Below are positions 1 through 9,137 of a DNA stretch of 64,000 bases, one piece after another (position 1 is the first letter of the stretch; each line of letters begins with the position of its first letter). Under the pieces are notes generated by a model, which worked only from the letters and a program-made list of their open reading frames with translations, was not told where the DNA came from and ran no database searches. The stretch lies in NCBI RefSeq assembly GCF_002754245.1, contig NZ_PEEX01000001.1, positions 2,770,001-2,834,000 of the forward strand, read 5' to 3'. The stretch comes from Chryseobacterium sp. 52. GTDB taxonomy: Bacteria > Bacteroidota > Bacteroidia > Flavobacteriales > Weeksellaceae. The position numbers and the translations under genes are program-made.

Positions 1-1
1 C

Positions 2-91
2 TTTACTGATTATAGTAATCTACTTATCGAGGATATATTTAATCCGCGAAAATCAGGAAGTCTGATGACCGGTTTTCATTGCAGAAGTTAA
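2..91 (+). CDS. C-terminal end of a gene entering from the left (partial)
   Basis: From base 2 a frame stays open for 29 codons and ends at TAA 89-91. The residues (…IEDIFNPRKSGSL…) look protein-like rather than random, and no gene on the other strand explains the stretch. The start lies outside the window, so no function can be given. It would be convergent with the next gene on the minus strand. It could equally be a chance open frame of this length. Confidence 0.35.
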   Translation, partial: FTDYSNLLIEDIFNPRKSGSLMTGFHCRS

Positions 92-158
92 AAAACCATA
101 GCCCTGTTAATTAAAAATTTAATGAATGGAAAAAACTTTTAATCATATAATATATTCC

Positions 159-1280
159 TTATTTTGGCTGTTGTTGTGTCACACAGTGTACCATTCCACC
201 ATTCGCAAATAAATTACGGCAATCAATTCCAACCACTTTTTTATCAGGATATAACTGTTGGATCATCTGGTTGGCCACCGCGTCGTTCGGATCGTTGTAA
301 TTCGGTACCAGTACCCGATTATTAGCAATATAATAATTGATGTAAGATGCCCGTCCGACATTTTTTCCATAAGTGGTCACTACTTCATTTTTCGTCAAAG
401 GAATCTTGACAAACTGATAAGCACTCCCATTTTTCCCTGTAGCACTGTATAATTTATCAATATCACCATCCGGAACCTGCCAATAAGCCAGATCATTAGA
501 ATTCATAGTGATGATAGTGGATGAATTGGCAAATCTGGCAAATCCATCAATATGCATGTCCGTGATGTCAAGGCCCGCTTTTCCATTCAGCCAGATAAAT
601 TTGGTAACTCCTAAATTCTTGGTAAATATTGCTTCTGCCTGCTGTTGGGTCATCCCGGGATTTCTATTCGTATTAAGAATGGAACTTTTGCAAGCCATTA
701 ATACTCCATTTCCGTCAATCTCAACACTTCCCCCTTCATTGATCATTGCTGTGTTGAGGTTTATTTTTGGAATATTAGTGTCTGCTGCAATTTTAGAAGG
801 AATTGCATTACAGTTGTTATAGGCTGCTTTATTCCCCCAACCATTAAATCCCCAATCCTGAATAAATAACTGTCCATTATTATCTTTTACATAAATGGGT
901 CCATTGTCTCTTACCCAAAAGTCATCCGTTGGATAAAGCTTAAAATTTACATTATTCAGCGACACTCCGGCAGTGTTCAATAATCTCACAATGCGTTGCT
1001 GTTCCGCATTGTCATATGCAATGATATGAACCTTCTCACTTTGTACAAGTTCTTTGGTCATTGCCACCCAGGTGGCATCCAGTCGATTGCGATAGGTAAC
1101 ACCGTATTGATACTCATGGGGCCATTGAAGCCAGGTTCCTTCGTGTGGGGCTGATTCTTCGGGCATTTTGTAAACAACAGCATTCGTGCTGGGAGTCTCT
1201 GGAGTTTCTGTTAAATCTCCACTAGTGCAGGAGAATAAGACAACAGGTAATAACAGGAGAGTGATTTTCTTTTTTAGCAT
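159..1280 (-). CDS. Agmatine deiminase / peptidyl-arginine deiminase family lipoprotein
   Basis: The 373-aa product begins MLKKKITLLLLP and has a lipobox-like LFSCTSG, so it is probably a lipid-anchored, exported protein. The fold is the guanidine-modifying (GME) superfamily: PEESAPHEGTWLQWP near the mature N-terminus, WVRDNGP, NEGGSVEIDG and DITDMHIDGFARF in the middle, and the catalytic cysteine in GGMVHCVTQQQP at the C-terminus. Agmatine deiminases convert agmatine to N-carbamoylputrescine; exported relatives such as the Porphyromonas enzyme act on peptidyl-arginine. The signal sequence makes an extracytoplasmic substrate more likely, but that is inference. A longer start at 1304 would lie inside the TAATTTTG promoter box, so 1280 is preferred. 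The gene stands alone. Confidence 0.88.
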   Translation of the reverse strand: MLKKKITLLLLPVVLFSCTSGDLTETPETPSTNAVVYKMPEESAPHEGTWLQWPHEYQYGVTYRNRLDATWVAMTKELVQSEKVHIIAYDNAEQQRIVRLLNTAGVSLNNVNFKLYPTDDFWVRDNGPIYVKDNNGQLFIQDWGFNGWGNKAAYNNCNAIPSKIAADTNIPKINLNTAMINEGGSVEIDGNGVLMACKSSILNTNRNPGMTQQQAEAIFTKNLGVTKFIWLNGKAGLDITDMHIDGFARFANSSTIITMNSNDLAYWQVPDGDIDKLYSATGKNGSAYQFVKIPLTKNEVVTTYGKNVGRASYINYYIANNRVLVPNYNDPNDAVANQMIQQLYPDKKVVGIDCRNLFANGGMVHCVTQQQPK

Positions 1281-1301
1281 AATTAATCTATTTTGATGGG
1301 A

Positions 1302-1309
1302 CAAAATTA
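1302..1309 (-). promoter_or_regulatory. Bacteroidota-type -7 box for the deiminase gene
   Basis: Read on the minus strand this is TAATTTTG, an exact TAnnTTTG match. It sits about 20 nt upstream of the ATG at 1280, which fits a short leader and excludes the longer start at 1304. Confidence 0.6.
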
Positions 1310-1348
1310 GATCGATAAATACTTTTAGACTTGTCCGGAATTGACAAC

Positions 1349-2179
1349 TTATTTCAGAGGTAATAAAATATAGGTCAGTTGCTCTTCCTGATTATCTGTA
1401 GTATCTATATGCTTCTCATATTTTTCTATGATGGGGGTATGTGAAAATTCAAGGCCGGAATCAAAAATCCAGCGGGAATAAATTTTCGTATAGGTTTCAT
1501 CTATAGTTTCATAGCCGCCTGTATGAGTAAAACGGGCATATTTGCCCCCAAATATCGCTTTTGAAGGGAGCTTCTTATTTTTTGCCTGAATACTGGCACA
1601 TGCATCATATCGGCAGTTGATTTCGGGTTTAATCAATGGTTCATCAGCAATAACACCAAAATATTCTGTACCTGAAACAGGAAATTCATTTTGCATCAGC
1701 CTTTTCCAGAGCCATTCAATTTCCTCATTATTGTAATCGGTTTGAATACTCTGATAATAGATCTCCATTGGCTGAAGGTATACAATTTCGGGGATAAGCA
1801 ATATATCGGATGTTATCGGAACCAGATCAGGTTCAGACAGAAGCATTTCCCTGCTTAATTTCGCTGCTTTGGGTGAAATGCCAAAATGCTGTTTAAAAGC
1901 TTTTGAAAAAGAAGCGATATTCGCAAATCCCACTTCAAGTCCTATGGAGGTCAGGCTTTCTTTACTGTAAAGAATCAGTTTATAGGCATTTTCTACTTTC
2001 AGCCTTTGTTGAAAAGAACCTATTGTCTCTCCACAGCTGTACTTAAAAATACGCTGTATATTTCTGTAAGAATAATTTGATACGTCTTCCAAATCCTTTA
2101 CAGAGATTGGCTCATCATAATTTTTTTCGATGAAATTGATGACCCTGTAAATGCAATTCAGCTGGTCCTCCATAAACAA
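1349..2179 (-). CDS. AraC-type regulator with C-terminal GyrI-like effector domain
   Basis: 276 aa. The N-terminal ~105 residues form the double helix-turn-helix of the AraC family (VGFANIASFSKAFKQHFGISP is the second helix pair). Residues ~120-276 resemble the GyrI-like/AraC_E_bind effector module, with the ending YFGVIADEP…GGKYARFTHTGGYETIDETY that is typical of small-molecule-binding SOUL/GyrI folds. This order (HTH first, sensor last) is that of Rob/SoxS-like multidrug regulators. It lies between the deiminase and the peptide genes, in the same orientation as both; no target is evident. The start MFMEDQLN could also be the second Met. Confidence 0.85.
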   Translation of the reverse strand: MFMEDQLNCIYRVINFIEKNYDEPISVKDLEDVSNYSYRNIQRIFKYSCGETIGSFQQRLKVENAYKLILYSKESLTSIGLEVGFANIASFSKAFKQHFGISPKAAKLSREMLLSEPDLVPITSDILLIPEIVYLQPMEIYYQSIQTDYNNEEIEWLWKRLMQNEFPVSGTEYFGVIADEPLIKPEINCRYDACASIQAKNKKLPSKAIFGGKYARFTHTGGYETIDETYTKIYSRWIFDSGLEFSHTPIIEKYEKHIDTTDNQEEQLTYILLPLK

Positions 2180-2417
2180 AGATATTTTCAGATGAAAGCT
2201 ACTTAAAATAAATTATAAATAAAAAAATAAAAAAGGATTTCAAAATTATTTTGGCTGAGCAAAGACATATGAAATTTGAAAAGGTAAAAATAGTCTATTT
2301 CTGCTTGCGGCTATTTTAATAAATTTTATCATTGATTAAAGAAAATCAAACCCATTGATCTGGAAACGCTAAAAGAGGGATGAGCTACTCGAATTTGTCC
2401 CTTTTTCCACAAAAAAA

Positions 2418-2440
2418 CCTTAGAGTTTTTGGTTCTAAGG
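2418..2440 (-). terminator. Terminator hairpin downstream of the GG-leader peptide genes
   Basis: CCTTAGA pairs with TCTAAGG around a short loop. The stem is flanked by an A-run at 2411-2417 (a U-run for minus-strand transcription) and by T-rich sequence on the other side, so it may work in both directions. Confidence 0.6.
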
Positions 2441-2489
2441 CTTTTCTTTTTGAAGAATGAGTATTCGTTGTGTAGAATACACGATCTGA

Positions 2490-2636
2490 TTAACTTAATA
2501 TGTCACATGGTGCTACACAAAATATCCAGGGACATCTTTTTATTCCCGGAGGTGGGCAACATGCTTCGGAGCAACTTACTGCTCCACCATTGATAGTCTT
2601 CAACTGATCTCTTGAAATTTTCTTATAATTTTTCAT
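2490..2636 (-). CDS. Bacteriocin-like peptide with double-glycine leader (48 aa)
   Basis: A 48-codon gene starting MKNYKKISRDQLKTINGG. The first 18 residues match the double-glycine leader pattern seen in flavobacterial bacteriocin-like peptides: basic start, conserved L/I, then GG. Cleavage after GG would leave a 30-residue Cys- and Pro-rich peptide with six cysteines (AVSCSEACCPPPG…C…C…C). Such leaders are normally removed and exported by C39-peptidase ABC transporters; none is encoded in this window. The second copy begins 29 nt upstream (2665-2808). Likely co-transcribed and ended by the hairpin at 2418-2440. The mature activity is unknown. Confidence 0.75.
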   Translation of the reverse strand: MKNYKKISRDQLKTINGGAVSCSEACCPPPGIKRCPWIFCVAPCDILS

Positions 2637-2664
2637 AATAAAGTAATTAGGTTACAATTAAAAT

Positions 2665-2808
2665 TTAAGGCTGGTTTCCGCCGCCACATCCGTCATATGG
2701 CATACACTGCCATTTTCCATTGATTAAGCAAATCTGGCCACCAGGGCAGTTAATTCCCCCTTTAATAGCCTTCATTTCCTGTCTTTTGATTTTTTTTAAA
2801 TTTTTCAT
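2665..2808 (-). CDS. Bacteriocin-like peptide with double-glycine leader (47 aa)
   Basis: A 47-codon gene starting MKNLKKIKRQEMKAIKGG, the same leader family as the neighbour at 2490-2636 (identical MKN.KKI.R frame and GG position). The predicted mature part of 29 residues has four cysteines and ends in a Gly-rich tail (YDGCGGGNQP). The leaders are conserved while the mature parts differ completely apart from cysteines, as expected for a diversifying secreted-peptide family. No transporter or immunity gene is adjacent. Confidence 0.75.
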   Translation of the reverse strand: MKNLKKIKRQEMKAIKGGINCPGGQICLINGKWQCMPYDGCGGGNQP

Positions 2809-2988
2809 AAGAATTAGGTTTGGTTGTATCCGAAATTAATAAATTTTCATTAAATGAAGTAAAATTATTATTAAAATGTTTATATTCAATGAAATTGCCT
2901 GTATAATTATGATAGGTGAGGTTGAAATTGAGAAAAGTGTTTTAATTCATCAATTTAATTGCTTTGTATAACTGCTAAAAAATACAAT

Positions 2989-3357
2989 ATGGATGCAAAA
3001 TTTGAAGCAGGAATTAATATTGCCATAAAAATTCCAAAAAATAAATATGAAAAAACGGTTGCTTTTTACAAGGATATTTTGAAACTGGATGTCGAAGAAA
3101 AGCCGATTACCAATCCTACTGTTTCCCGAACCCACGAAGTAAAATTCGGGAACAATGTGATATGGTTAGATTGTGTGGACAATTATACCCATTCCGAAAC
3201 CTGGTTACAACTTACCGTTCCCAACGTAGAAGAAGCGACAAAATATTTACAATCGAGCGGAGTGGAAACCTGTGACGAAATTGAGGAGCTTCCTGAAAAT
3301 ATGCACTGGATTACTGACCCGGCAGGTACGGTTTTCAATATACAGCAAACGCCATAA
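2989..3357 (+). CDS. VOC (glyoxalase/bleomycin-resistance) superfamily protein
   Basis: 122 aa from the ATG at 2989; an upstream TTG at 2959 is in frame but adds residues unlike the family. The pattern INIAIKIPKNKYEKTVAFYKDILKLDV…NNVIWLDCVDNY…VEEATKYLQSSGVE…MHWITDPAGTVFNIQQ is one βαβββ repeat pair of the VOC fold. Members bind a metal and act as dioxygenases, isomerases or drug-binding proteins; the substrate here cannot be told. The expected metal ligands are not fully evident (the usual N-terminal His is replaced within INIAIKI). Single gene. Confidence 0.8.
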   Translation: MDAKFEAGINIAIKIPKNKYEKTVAFYKDILKLDVEEKPITNPTVSRTHEVKFGNNVIWLDCVDNYTHSETWLQLTVPNVEEATKYLQSSGVETCDEIEELPENMHWITDPAGTVFNIQQTP

Positions 3358-3859
3358 CAAATAATGATATAGGAGAAATCACCGGTAACGAAGTTTATAA
3401 GGCTTTTATTATGTGAATGGTTCTCAGTTATTCAGGATTATTAAGTAATGTTGAAAGAATGGGTGTGCTTGCTTATAGTTCCTCTGTCTGCAGAAAGAAT
3501 ATCTTAAAAGCGTAAGACTTATGAAGGCTTCAATTTTAAAAATTGAGGCCTTTTCTTTTTGTAAAATAGTAATCAGTAACTTCAGAAATTCACAACTTTT
3601 GTGGCATGTAATTAAACTTTTGTGGCAGCTTATAAAAATAGGGAAAACACTCAATGGTTTAGAGGTTTTCCCTCTTTTGCCTTCTCTTTATTATTATGAC
3701 ATTTGATAGGAGAACGAATAGGAACGGTACATTTCTAAAATAGGTAAATAGAAAATTTCAAGACTTGAGATCCTTTTAGAATTTTCAGAGATCATCAGAA
3801 ATGATTGTTCCAATTTAAAACTTCTAACCTTCTTTTATCAAACTTAAAAATTAAATACC
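3358..3859. other. Gene-free stretch with two terminator-like hairpins
   Basis: 502 bases without a convincing gene; open frames here cross the hairpins and have no protein-like character. Hairpin 1 is at 3524-3550 (AAGGCTTCAATTTT against AAAATTGAGGCCTT, followed by TTTTCTTTTT). Hairpin 2 is at 3641-3672 (GGGAAAAC against GTTTTCCC, then TCTTTT). Both point to the plus strand, so a short plus-strand transcript between 3360 and 3672 is possible. No TAnnTTTG box was identified with confidence in front of the next gene. Confidence 0.5.
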
Positions 3860-6682
3860 ATGTCAGAATTATTACGAATTTTTACAACGAGAGCTGTTGA
3901 AATGCTAAGTCCCAGCAACATCAAATCTTTCGGTATAGAGTCACACCCCGTAAACTATCAGTCCGATAGGTTCAAGAGTTGGCAGCTGCTGTGCAGAGAA
4001 AATAATGTAAGTATGCTCAACGGAGAAATGCTGCAATTTCTAAAAGGCAAAGATTCTATAAAAAAAATAGATGATCTGGGTAAAGAATGGACCAAGGCCA
4101 TTACAGATTTCCGTTCAGTGGGAAATCAACTTGATAAGAATAAAGCGTATCAGATCATTAAAGAAGCAAGACTGGATACAGTATTTAACAAAGAAAAAAA
4201 TCTTTATTTTTTACAGAGAACAGCCGTTTCAGATACGATTCTTTGCTTATTACAACTTAAAAATTTAAGTCATCCTTCCAACATGGACTATCTTTCTGTC
4301 CTTACAGTGATGACCTTTGTGGAAAAATGTTATGACCTTGATATGAAGCTTCCGGATCATGATATTCTGAAGTATTTTGACAAGCAGATTTTAACTCCTT
4401 CCTGTTTTTCAAAACTTGATCTTTGCAATACAGGAATACGAGCCACAGAATTTCCTTTTTTGGGAGAGACGGGTGCCCTCACCGAGGCTAAAATCCCAGG
4501 CTGTATCAATGAAAAATGTATATGTAAAGTCAATGATGCCTGTGTTCCGCAAAGTAAATGCTGTGCTAAACCCAGAATTGATGTTGTTGATTTAATGCTT
4601 GTTAAAGACTATACAAAATCTTATCTGGCCGGAGATTTATCATATATAAAAAATATTCTGGAAGGAGAAGAACTGGCCACTAAACACAGACGTCTGGAAA
4701 GAACGGAAGAACTTATTGAAACGGAAGAAGAAATAAAACAGTTTGAAGAAAAATATTTACAAACTGAAGATAAAGCTTCTCTTCAAAAAGAAACTGAAAA
4801 TATTGTAAAACAGGACTCTGCTTTTGAGGCCGGAGTTACCGCTAATGCAGATTGGGGAACATATAAAATACAGGCAGATTCCAAGTATAACAATAACCAA
4901 TCCAAATCACTGACCAACAAAGAGATCGTTAATTCCTCTAAAGAAATTGTTGACCGGGCAACCAAGCAGGTGGAAGAGAAAGTGAGAAAGTTAGTTTCTA
5001 CTAAAAGAATTTTTGAGACGGAAGAAATCAATGAGCACAGCTTCAATAATGTAAACGGGACTAATATTTCAGGACAGTACTTATATGTCAATAAATTGTC
5101 AAGGGCACAGGTCTATAATTATGGAAGAAAAGCCGTAATCGACTTAGTGCTGCCTGAACCCGCAGCTTTATATAAAAGGCTTTTTGAAACCAAATTTCAG
5201 GGAACCGTTCCTGTAAAACCAACTGACATTGATATCAAACCAGACATAATTACCCCGGAAAACTATAAGACGCTGATTTCGAAGTATGGCATTAAAGATG
5301 CCCCTAATCCGCCGGATTTTTTCACAGAAATTGTGGTAGCCCTGGAAGGAGAACCAGGTGATCCAAAAGGGAAAAAAAAGTCCGGCTCATGGACGTCCAG
5401 TTTTCCCTGTCCTGTTCCCGCGAATTATGCAGCAATAAGCATGCATGTTGTTAATATCCGCCTAAATTATAATGAAGGTGGCGGTGTATCTATTAATGCA
5501 AGTCTTGGACCCAATGGCGACAGCATGTGGCATCAGGACGGCGGGTTAAATAACCTTGGAAATACAGTTCCTTTACCAGCGATTGAAGGGAATCAAATGG
5601 TCAATGTACATGCCTGGGATGTCACTAATTTTAAATGGGATCTGATTGTAAAATGCAAGCTGAAAGACGAGTTTAAACAGCAGTGGCAAATGTCAGTTTT
5701 TGCAAAAATAACAGAGGTTTATGATAAAGCAATGGAAAAATATAATAAAGAATTTGCTGAATATCAAAAGAATAAAGAAGCCTTTGATCTGAAGGAGGAA
5801 GACCTGAAAAAAGAGCGGTATAATAAGAATCCGTTTATTAACAGAGAAACTGAAAAATCAGAATTGAAAAGAATGGTCATCAGCTATATATCATGCCAGT
5901 TTTTTGATCAGTTTGATGCGATGAAAAACAGGGTAGAGCCCTGTGGCTATCCTGAAATGAATATCAGAGAGGCAGAACAGCAGGGGAAATTTATACAGTT
6001 TTTTGAACAGGCTTTCAACTGGAATTTAATCACGTATATTTTCTATCCTTACTTTTGGGGCAAGAAATGCAGCTGGTCAGAGAAATTGAAAGAGGAGTCC
6101 AACGACTTAATTTTTAAGAAATTTCTGGAAGCAGGAAGCTGCAGGGTTCTGGTTCCCATAAGAGATGGCTATTTTGATTATGTTTCTTACTTTATTTCTT
6201 CAGGGGAAATCTGGGGGGGTGCCGGTATGCCTCCTCTGCCTAACGATCCGCATTATGTATCTGTTGCTCAGGAAATAAAAGAACAAAAAGAAAACTTTTA
6301 TTCAGACAGAGAGGGGGCACTGAGCGTTGTGAATGCTTCCAATACAGTAATATTGAGTAACACCGATCATTATTGGGATTATGCAATGCCGGGCGTAAGT
6401 ACTTTAAAAATCAATGCCGACATTGACCGGGAAATAATAATAGACTGCAAGGTATATAGAATCGTAAGTATTGCGGAAGATATATCGGTATCTACCCATA
6501 CTTCATGGATTATTACGATTGAAAGAAATTATGAAGGTGCTACTGCTTCTAACCTTAAATGGTCTACAGGCGCAGTGTTCATCGGAGCTCCCTGGGAATT
6601 TGTAACACCAACTACTTTAACTTTCTTACGGGATAAGTCTAAATGTCTTCCCAGCTATCCCTTAAAAAACTGTTTAGAATAA
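3860..6682 (+). CDS. Large protein of unknown function (940 aa), first gene of a two-gene unit
   Basis: I cannot assign a function. The protein has no signal peptide or membrane segment. Residues ~215-235 hold a cluster of six cysteines (CINEKCICKVNDAC…KCC), a possible metal site or disulfide knot. Residues ~245-400 are highly charged and helical (coiled-coil-like; KHRRLERTEELIETEEEI), then RAQVYNYGRKAVIDLVLPEPAALY at ~410-435. From memory, that central block resembles large uncharacterised proteins of scattered bacteria with a charged helical region followed by a YG…PEPA motif; this was not checked. Residues ~530-620 look beta-rich and Gly-rich (NEGGGVSINASLGPNG). Residues ~640-690 are again helical. 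The start ATG at 3860 is the first in frame after stops. The next gene follows 4 nt later. Confidence 0.8.
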   Translation: MSELLRIFTTRAVEMLSPSNIKSFGIESHPVNYQSDRFKSWQLLCRENNVSMLNGEMLQFLKGKDSIKKIDDLGKEWTKAITDFRSVGNQLDKNKAYQIIKEARLDTVFNKEKNLYFLQRTAVSDTILCLLQLKNLSHPSNMDYLSVLTVMTFVEKCYDLDMKLPDHDILKYFDKQILTPSCFSKLDLCNTGIRATEFPFLGETGALTEAKIPGCINEKCICKVNDACVPQSKCCAKPRIDVVDLMLVKDYTKSYLAGDLSYIKNILEGEELATKHRRLERTEELIETEEEIKQFEEKYLQTEDKASLQKETENIVKQDSAFEAGVTANADWGTYKIQADSKYNNNQSKSLTNKEIVNSSKEIVDRATKQVEEKVRKLVSTKRIFETEEINEHSFNNVNGTNISGQYLYVNKLSRAQVYNYGRKAVIDLVLPEPAALYKRLFETKFQGTVPVKPTDIDIKPDIITPENYKTLISKYGIKDAPNPPDFFTEIVVALEGEPGDPKGKKKSGSWTSSFPCPVPANYAAISMHVVNIRLNYNEGGGVSINASLGPNGDSMWHQDGGLNNLGNTVPLPAIEGNQMVNVHAWDVTNFKWDLIVKCKLKDEFKQQWQMSVFAKITEVYDKAMEKYNKEFAEYQKNKEAFDLKEEDLKKERYNKNPFINRETEKSELKRMVISYISCQFFDQFDAMKNRVEPCGYPEMNIREAEQQGKFIQFFEQAFNWNLITYIFYPYFWGKKCSWSEKLKEESNDLIFKKFLEAGSCRVLVPIRDGYFDYVSYFISSGEIWGGAGMPPLPNDPHYVSVAQEIKEQKENFYSDREGALSVVNASNTVILSNTDHYWDYAMPGVSTLKINADIDREIIIDCKVYRIVSIAEDISVSTHTSWIITIERNYEGATASNLKWSTGAVFIGAPWEFVTPTTLTFLRDKSKCLPSYPLKNCLE

Positions 6683-6686
6683 TAGG

Positions 6687-7682
6687 ATGGGTTACGAAAC
6701 ATTTTCAAATCCAAAGGGAGGGTATTCAGAGCCGGCAGTAAATGCTGTTCCCACCTATCAGGTAACTCCCCAGCAGAAACCCATAGCTCTTCCTCCAAAA
6801 GGGAAAGCAGGAGAATTTACCGAGAAAAATGTATATGAAGGAGTAGGTAAATTTCATGGAAATCATTTCAGAGGATATTTCAGTTATATATCTGATCCTT
6901 CTGAAAATCAGATTAAAGAAATGAATAAACACTTTTTTGAAAATTTCTGTTCTATATTTTCACTTTCAAACCTTTCAAAAGCAACTACAGGGAAATATAA
7001 ATTTAAATCGAAAGAAACTGTTGAGTTTCAATTAGGAGGAACCATTAAAGTTTTTAAAAATATTCCGCAATTAGATTTTTTGGGCGGGATCATCCATAGC
7101 GATTGGGTTTCGATTGAAAAAGCTGCGGACGATTTTAGTTTTTATGGTTCCACATTAAAACGGGAGTGGATAGAAAAACCTGAATATGATTTGTTTTTAA
7201 ATTTAGGCAAGGTAGCAGCATCTTTAAAAATCATTGATAAAATTAAAGCTTTTGAGATGGTAAAGGATATTATTGAAGTGAACCAATATCATTTTTTAGC
7301 AGGCAGAAGGTCATGGGCCATTGGATTTGACCATTCTGTAAAGTTATGGTATATTGAAACCGTCGCATTTGAAAGAAATTCGGCCTGTGAATATAGCCTG
7401 CTGGATAAGTATGGAAATTTAAGACAGATGATAATAGATCTTTGGGTGAATCAAATCAATAACTATTTCCGGGTTTTAAAAAATACAACAGGGGTAATCG
7501 CTCAAATTACAGGTTTTCCTGCAAAAGTGAATGGCAAAGTAATTAATGAATATGCTGATTACGGCTACAGCAAAAATGTTCTGTACAAAATTGTTGAAGA
7601 AAAAACAGCTTCCGTATTACTGAAGACTCCATGGTACTCAAAATGTTTACAACGACATCCGGGCTTAACTAAAGGTCTGTAA
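6687..7682 (+). CDS. Protein of unknown function (331 aa), second gene of the unit
   Basis: Starts 4 nt after the stop of the 940-aa gene, so the two are almost surely co-transcribed and translationally linked. No signal peptide or membrane segment. The N-terminal ~45 residues are Pro/Gly-rich and probably disordered (NPKGGYSEPAVNAVPTYQVT). The remainder is mixed alpha/beta with aromatic motifs (RRSWAIGFDHSVKLWYIETVAF, IIDLWVNQINNYFRVL). I do not recognise the family. A partner or substrate of the upstream protein is a reasonable guess from spacing alone. A strong terminator follows at 7788-7818. Confidence 0.8.
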   Translation: MGYETFSNPKGGYSEPAVNAVPTYQVTPQQKPIALPPKGKAGEFTEKNVYEGVGKFHGNHFRGYFSYISDPSENQIKEMNKHFFENFCSIFSLSNLSKATTGKYKFKSKETVEFQLGGTIKVFKNIPQLDFLGGIIHSDWVSIEKAADDFSFYGSTLKREWIEKPEYDLFLNLGKVAASLKIIDKIKAFEMVKDIIEVNQYHFLAGRRSWAIGFDHSVKLWYIETVAFERNSACEYSLLDKYGNLRQMIIDLWVNQINNYFRVLKNTTGVIAQITGFPAKVNGKVINEYADYGYSKNVLYKIVEEKTASVLLKTPWYSKCLQRHPGLTKGL

Positions 7683-7787
7683 AATGATACAGGTTATATT
7701 ATAGATTGAGCATACCTGCGGGAGATTTAAACCCCTATCTCAGCTGGAAAGTAAAAGTAAAACTCAAGAAGTCCTTAAAACATTATT

Positions 7788-7818
7788 AAAACCTGCAATT
7801 GATGAAATTGCAGGTTTT
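7788..7818 (+). terminator. Strong terminator of the unknown two-gene unit
   Basis: AACCTGCAATT pairs with AATTGCAGGTT across a 5-nt loop, followed by a run of T. It closes the 3860-7682 transcript. Confidence 0.75.
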
Positions 7819-7941
7819 TTGTTTCGTGACGAAAGCTTCTTTTAAAGAAAATATATCCCCGCCTGTTTTTATAAAAAAAGATGCCTGTCAATTTTTAAAC
7901 CCTGAGGCAGAGAATAAATGATCAATTGACCACACACTCAA

Positions 7942-8925
7942 CTATTTGTTTTTTAAAAGACTGGGAATGGTTCCGTACTTTCTTTTAAATGCTGCCGAAA
8001 AATGTCTTGGATTTTTGTACCCAATCTCTTCAGATATCTCACTGATGTTCATTTCACTTTCAAGAAGCATTTTTTTTGCCTGCTCCATTTTGGTGTCGTT
8101 CCAGAAATTGAAAACTGTGGTCCCGAAGATCTCTTTAAATCCTTTTTTAAGCGTAAATTCATTGGTTCCTACCTGATGGGCAAGATCTATTAAAGAACAG
8201 GTATTATTAAGATTATTGATGATATAATCCCTTACTGCATATATTTTTTCTTCATCTTTCCTTAATAGGGAAGATCTTGCTGATTGATTTCCAATACACT
8301 GTTCAAGCTGCAGAAGCATAAGCTCACTGACCTTGGCTTCAAGATAGATCCTTTTAAAAACTCCTTTTCTGTCACAATATATAATGTCATTGAGGATCTG
8401 ATACATTTCCAGGCTGATCCTGCTGTGATCCTGATTCATAAGACAGGAATACTTTTTATCAATCGCAGTTCTGAATGTGTTGAACAGTTCAGAATCCTCA
8501 GGAAGGAATTTTTTGAAAAATTCAGGAGAAAGATTAATTTCCAGAATCTGCATGTCATGACCTTCAAATTCCATCTTACCCTGCATGTGATGAGCATAAA
8601 TAATATTCTGCTGATAACTTTCAAAGCTCACCTTTTTTTGAAAATTTTCAGAGATGGCAGAACTTTTACCTTGCATTGAAAAATGCATTTCTACACTGTC
8701 GAAATCACTTTCAAAATAGAGCATAAGCTTATTGGTTAAGGAAACGCTGCCAAAACCAATATGAACACTTCCAAAACATACTTCATGATAAAAACCACTT
8801 CCATAAGGAGGTTTCAGATAAGTGGTGCATTCTTTTATTTCACCGTGATCCTGAAAAAAAGCTTCCGGATAACTTCTCTCTACCAGCGTTCTTTCTGTCT
8901 TTTCATCGTAAAGGCGTAATGTCAT
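7942..8925 (-). CDS. AraC-family regulator, PchR-like
   Basis: 327 aa. The C-terminal ~100 residues are a canonical AraC DNA-binding domain (LIDLAHQVGTNEFTLKKGFKEIFGTTVFNFW, then ISEISEEIGYKNPRHFSAAFKRKYG). The N-terminal ~220 residues lack a clear cupin signature and resemble the sensor part of PchR-type regulators, which bind siderophores or other small ligands. It is divergent from the membrane-protein gene at 9138 with a 212-bp shared upstream region, so that gene is the obvious candidate target. Confidence 0.85.
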   Translation of the reverse strand: MTLRLYDEKTERTLVERSYPEAFFQDHGEIKECTTYLKPPYGSGFYHEVCFGSVHIGFGSVSLTNKLMLYFESDFDSVEMHFSMQGKSSAISENFQKKVSFESYQQNIIYAHHMQGKMEFEGHDMQILEINLSPEFFKKFLPEDSELFNTFRTAIDKKYSCLMNQDHSRISLEMYQILNDIIYCDRKGVFKRIYLEAKVSELMLLQLEQCIGNQSARSSLLRKDEEKIYAVRDYIINNLNNTCSLIDLAHQVGTNEFTLKKGFKEIFGTTVFNFWNDTKMEQAKKMLLESEMNISEISEEIGYKNPRHFSAAFKRKYGTIPSLLKNK

Positions 8926-9137
8926 TTTTTTTCGTTTAGTGAGAATCTCCTTTTCACGGACTTTTTATTCCGTTTCGCATACCCGAAGACTTTAGTTTAG
9001 GAGTTACTTTTGTACAAATATAACAATTGTTTAGAATCATTCTTAATAACTAAGCTTGTTTTTACCAAGGTTATTTCTGTGAATTCCAAAAATTAAATAA
9101 AAAGACAACCCTAAACATTTAAAACATAGAAAGAAAA

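Noticed and set aside
3424..3706. Two overlapping frames (plus and minus) in the intergenic space before the 940-aa gene
   Set aside because: Both run through terminator hairpins at 3524 and 3641 and mirror each other's repeats; no protein-like composition or start signals.
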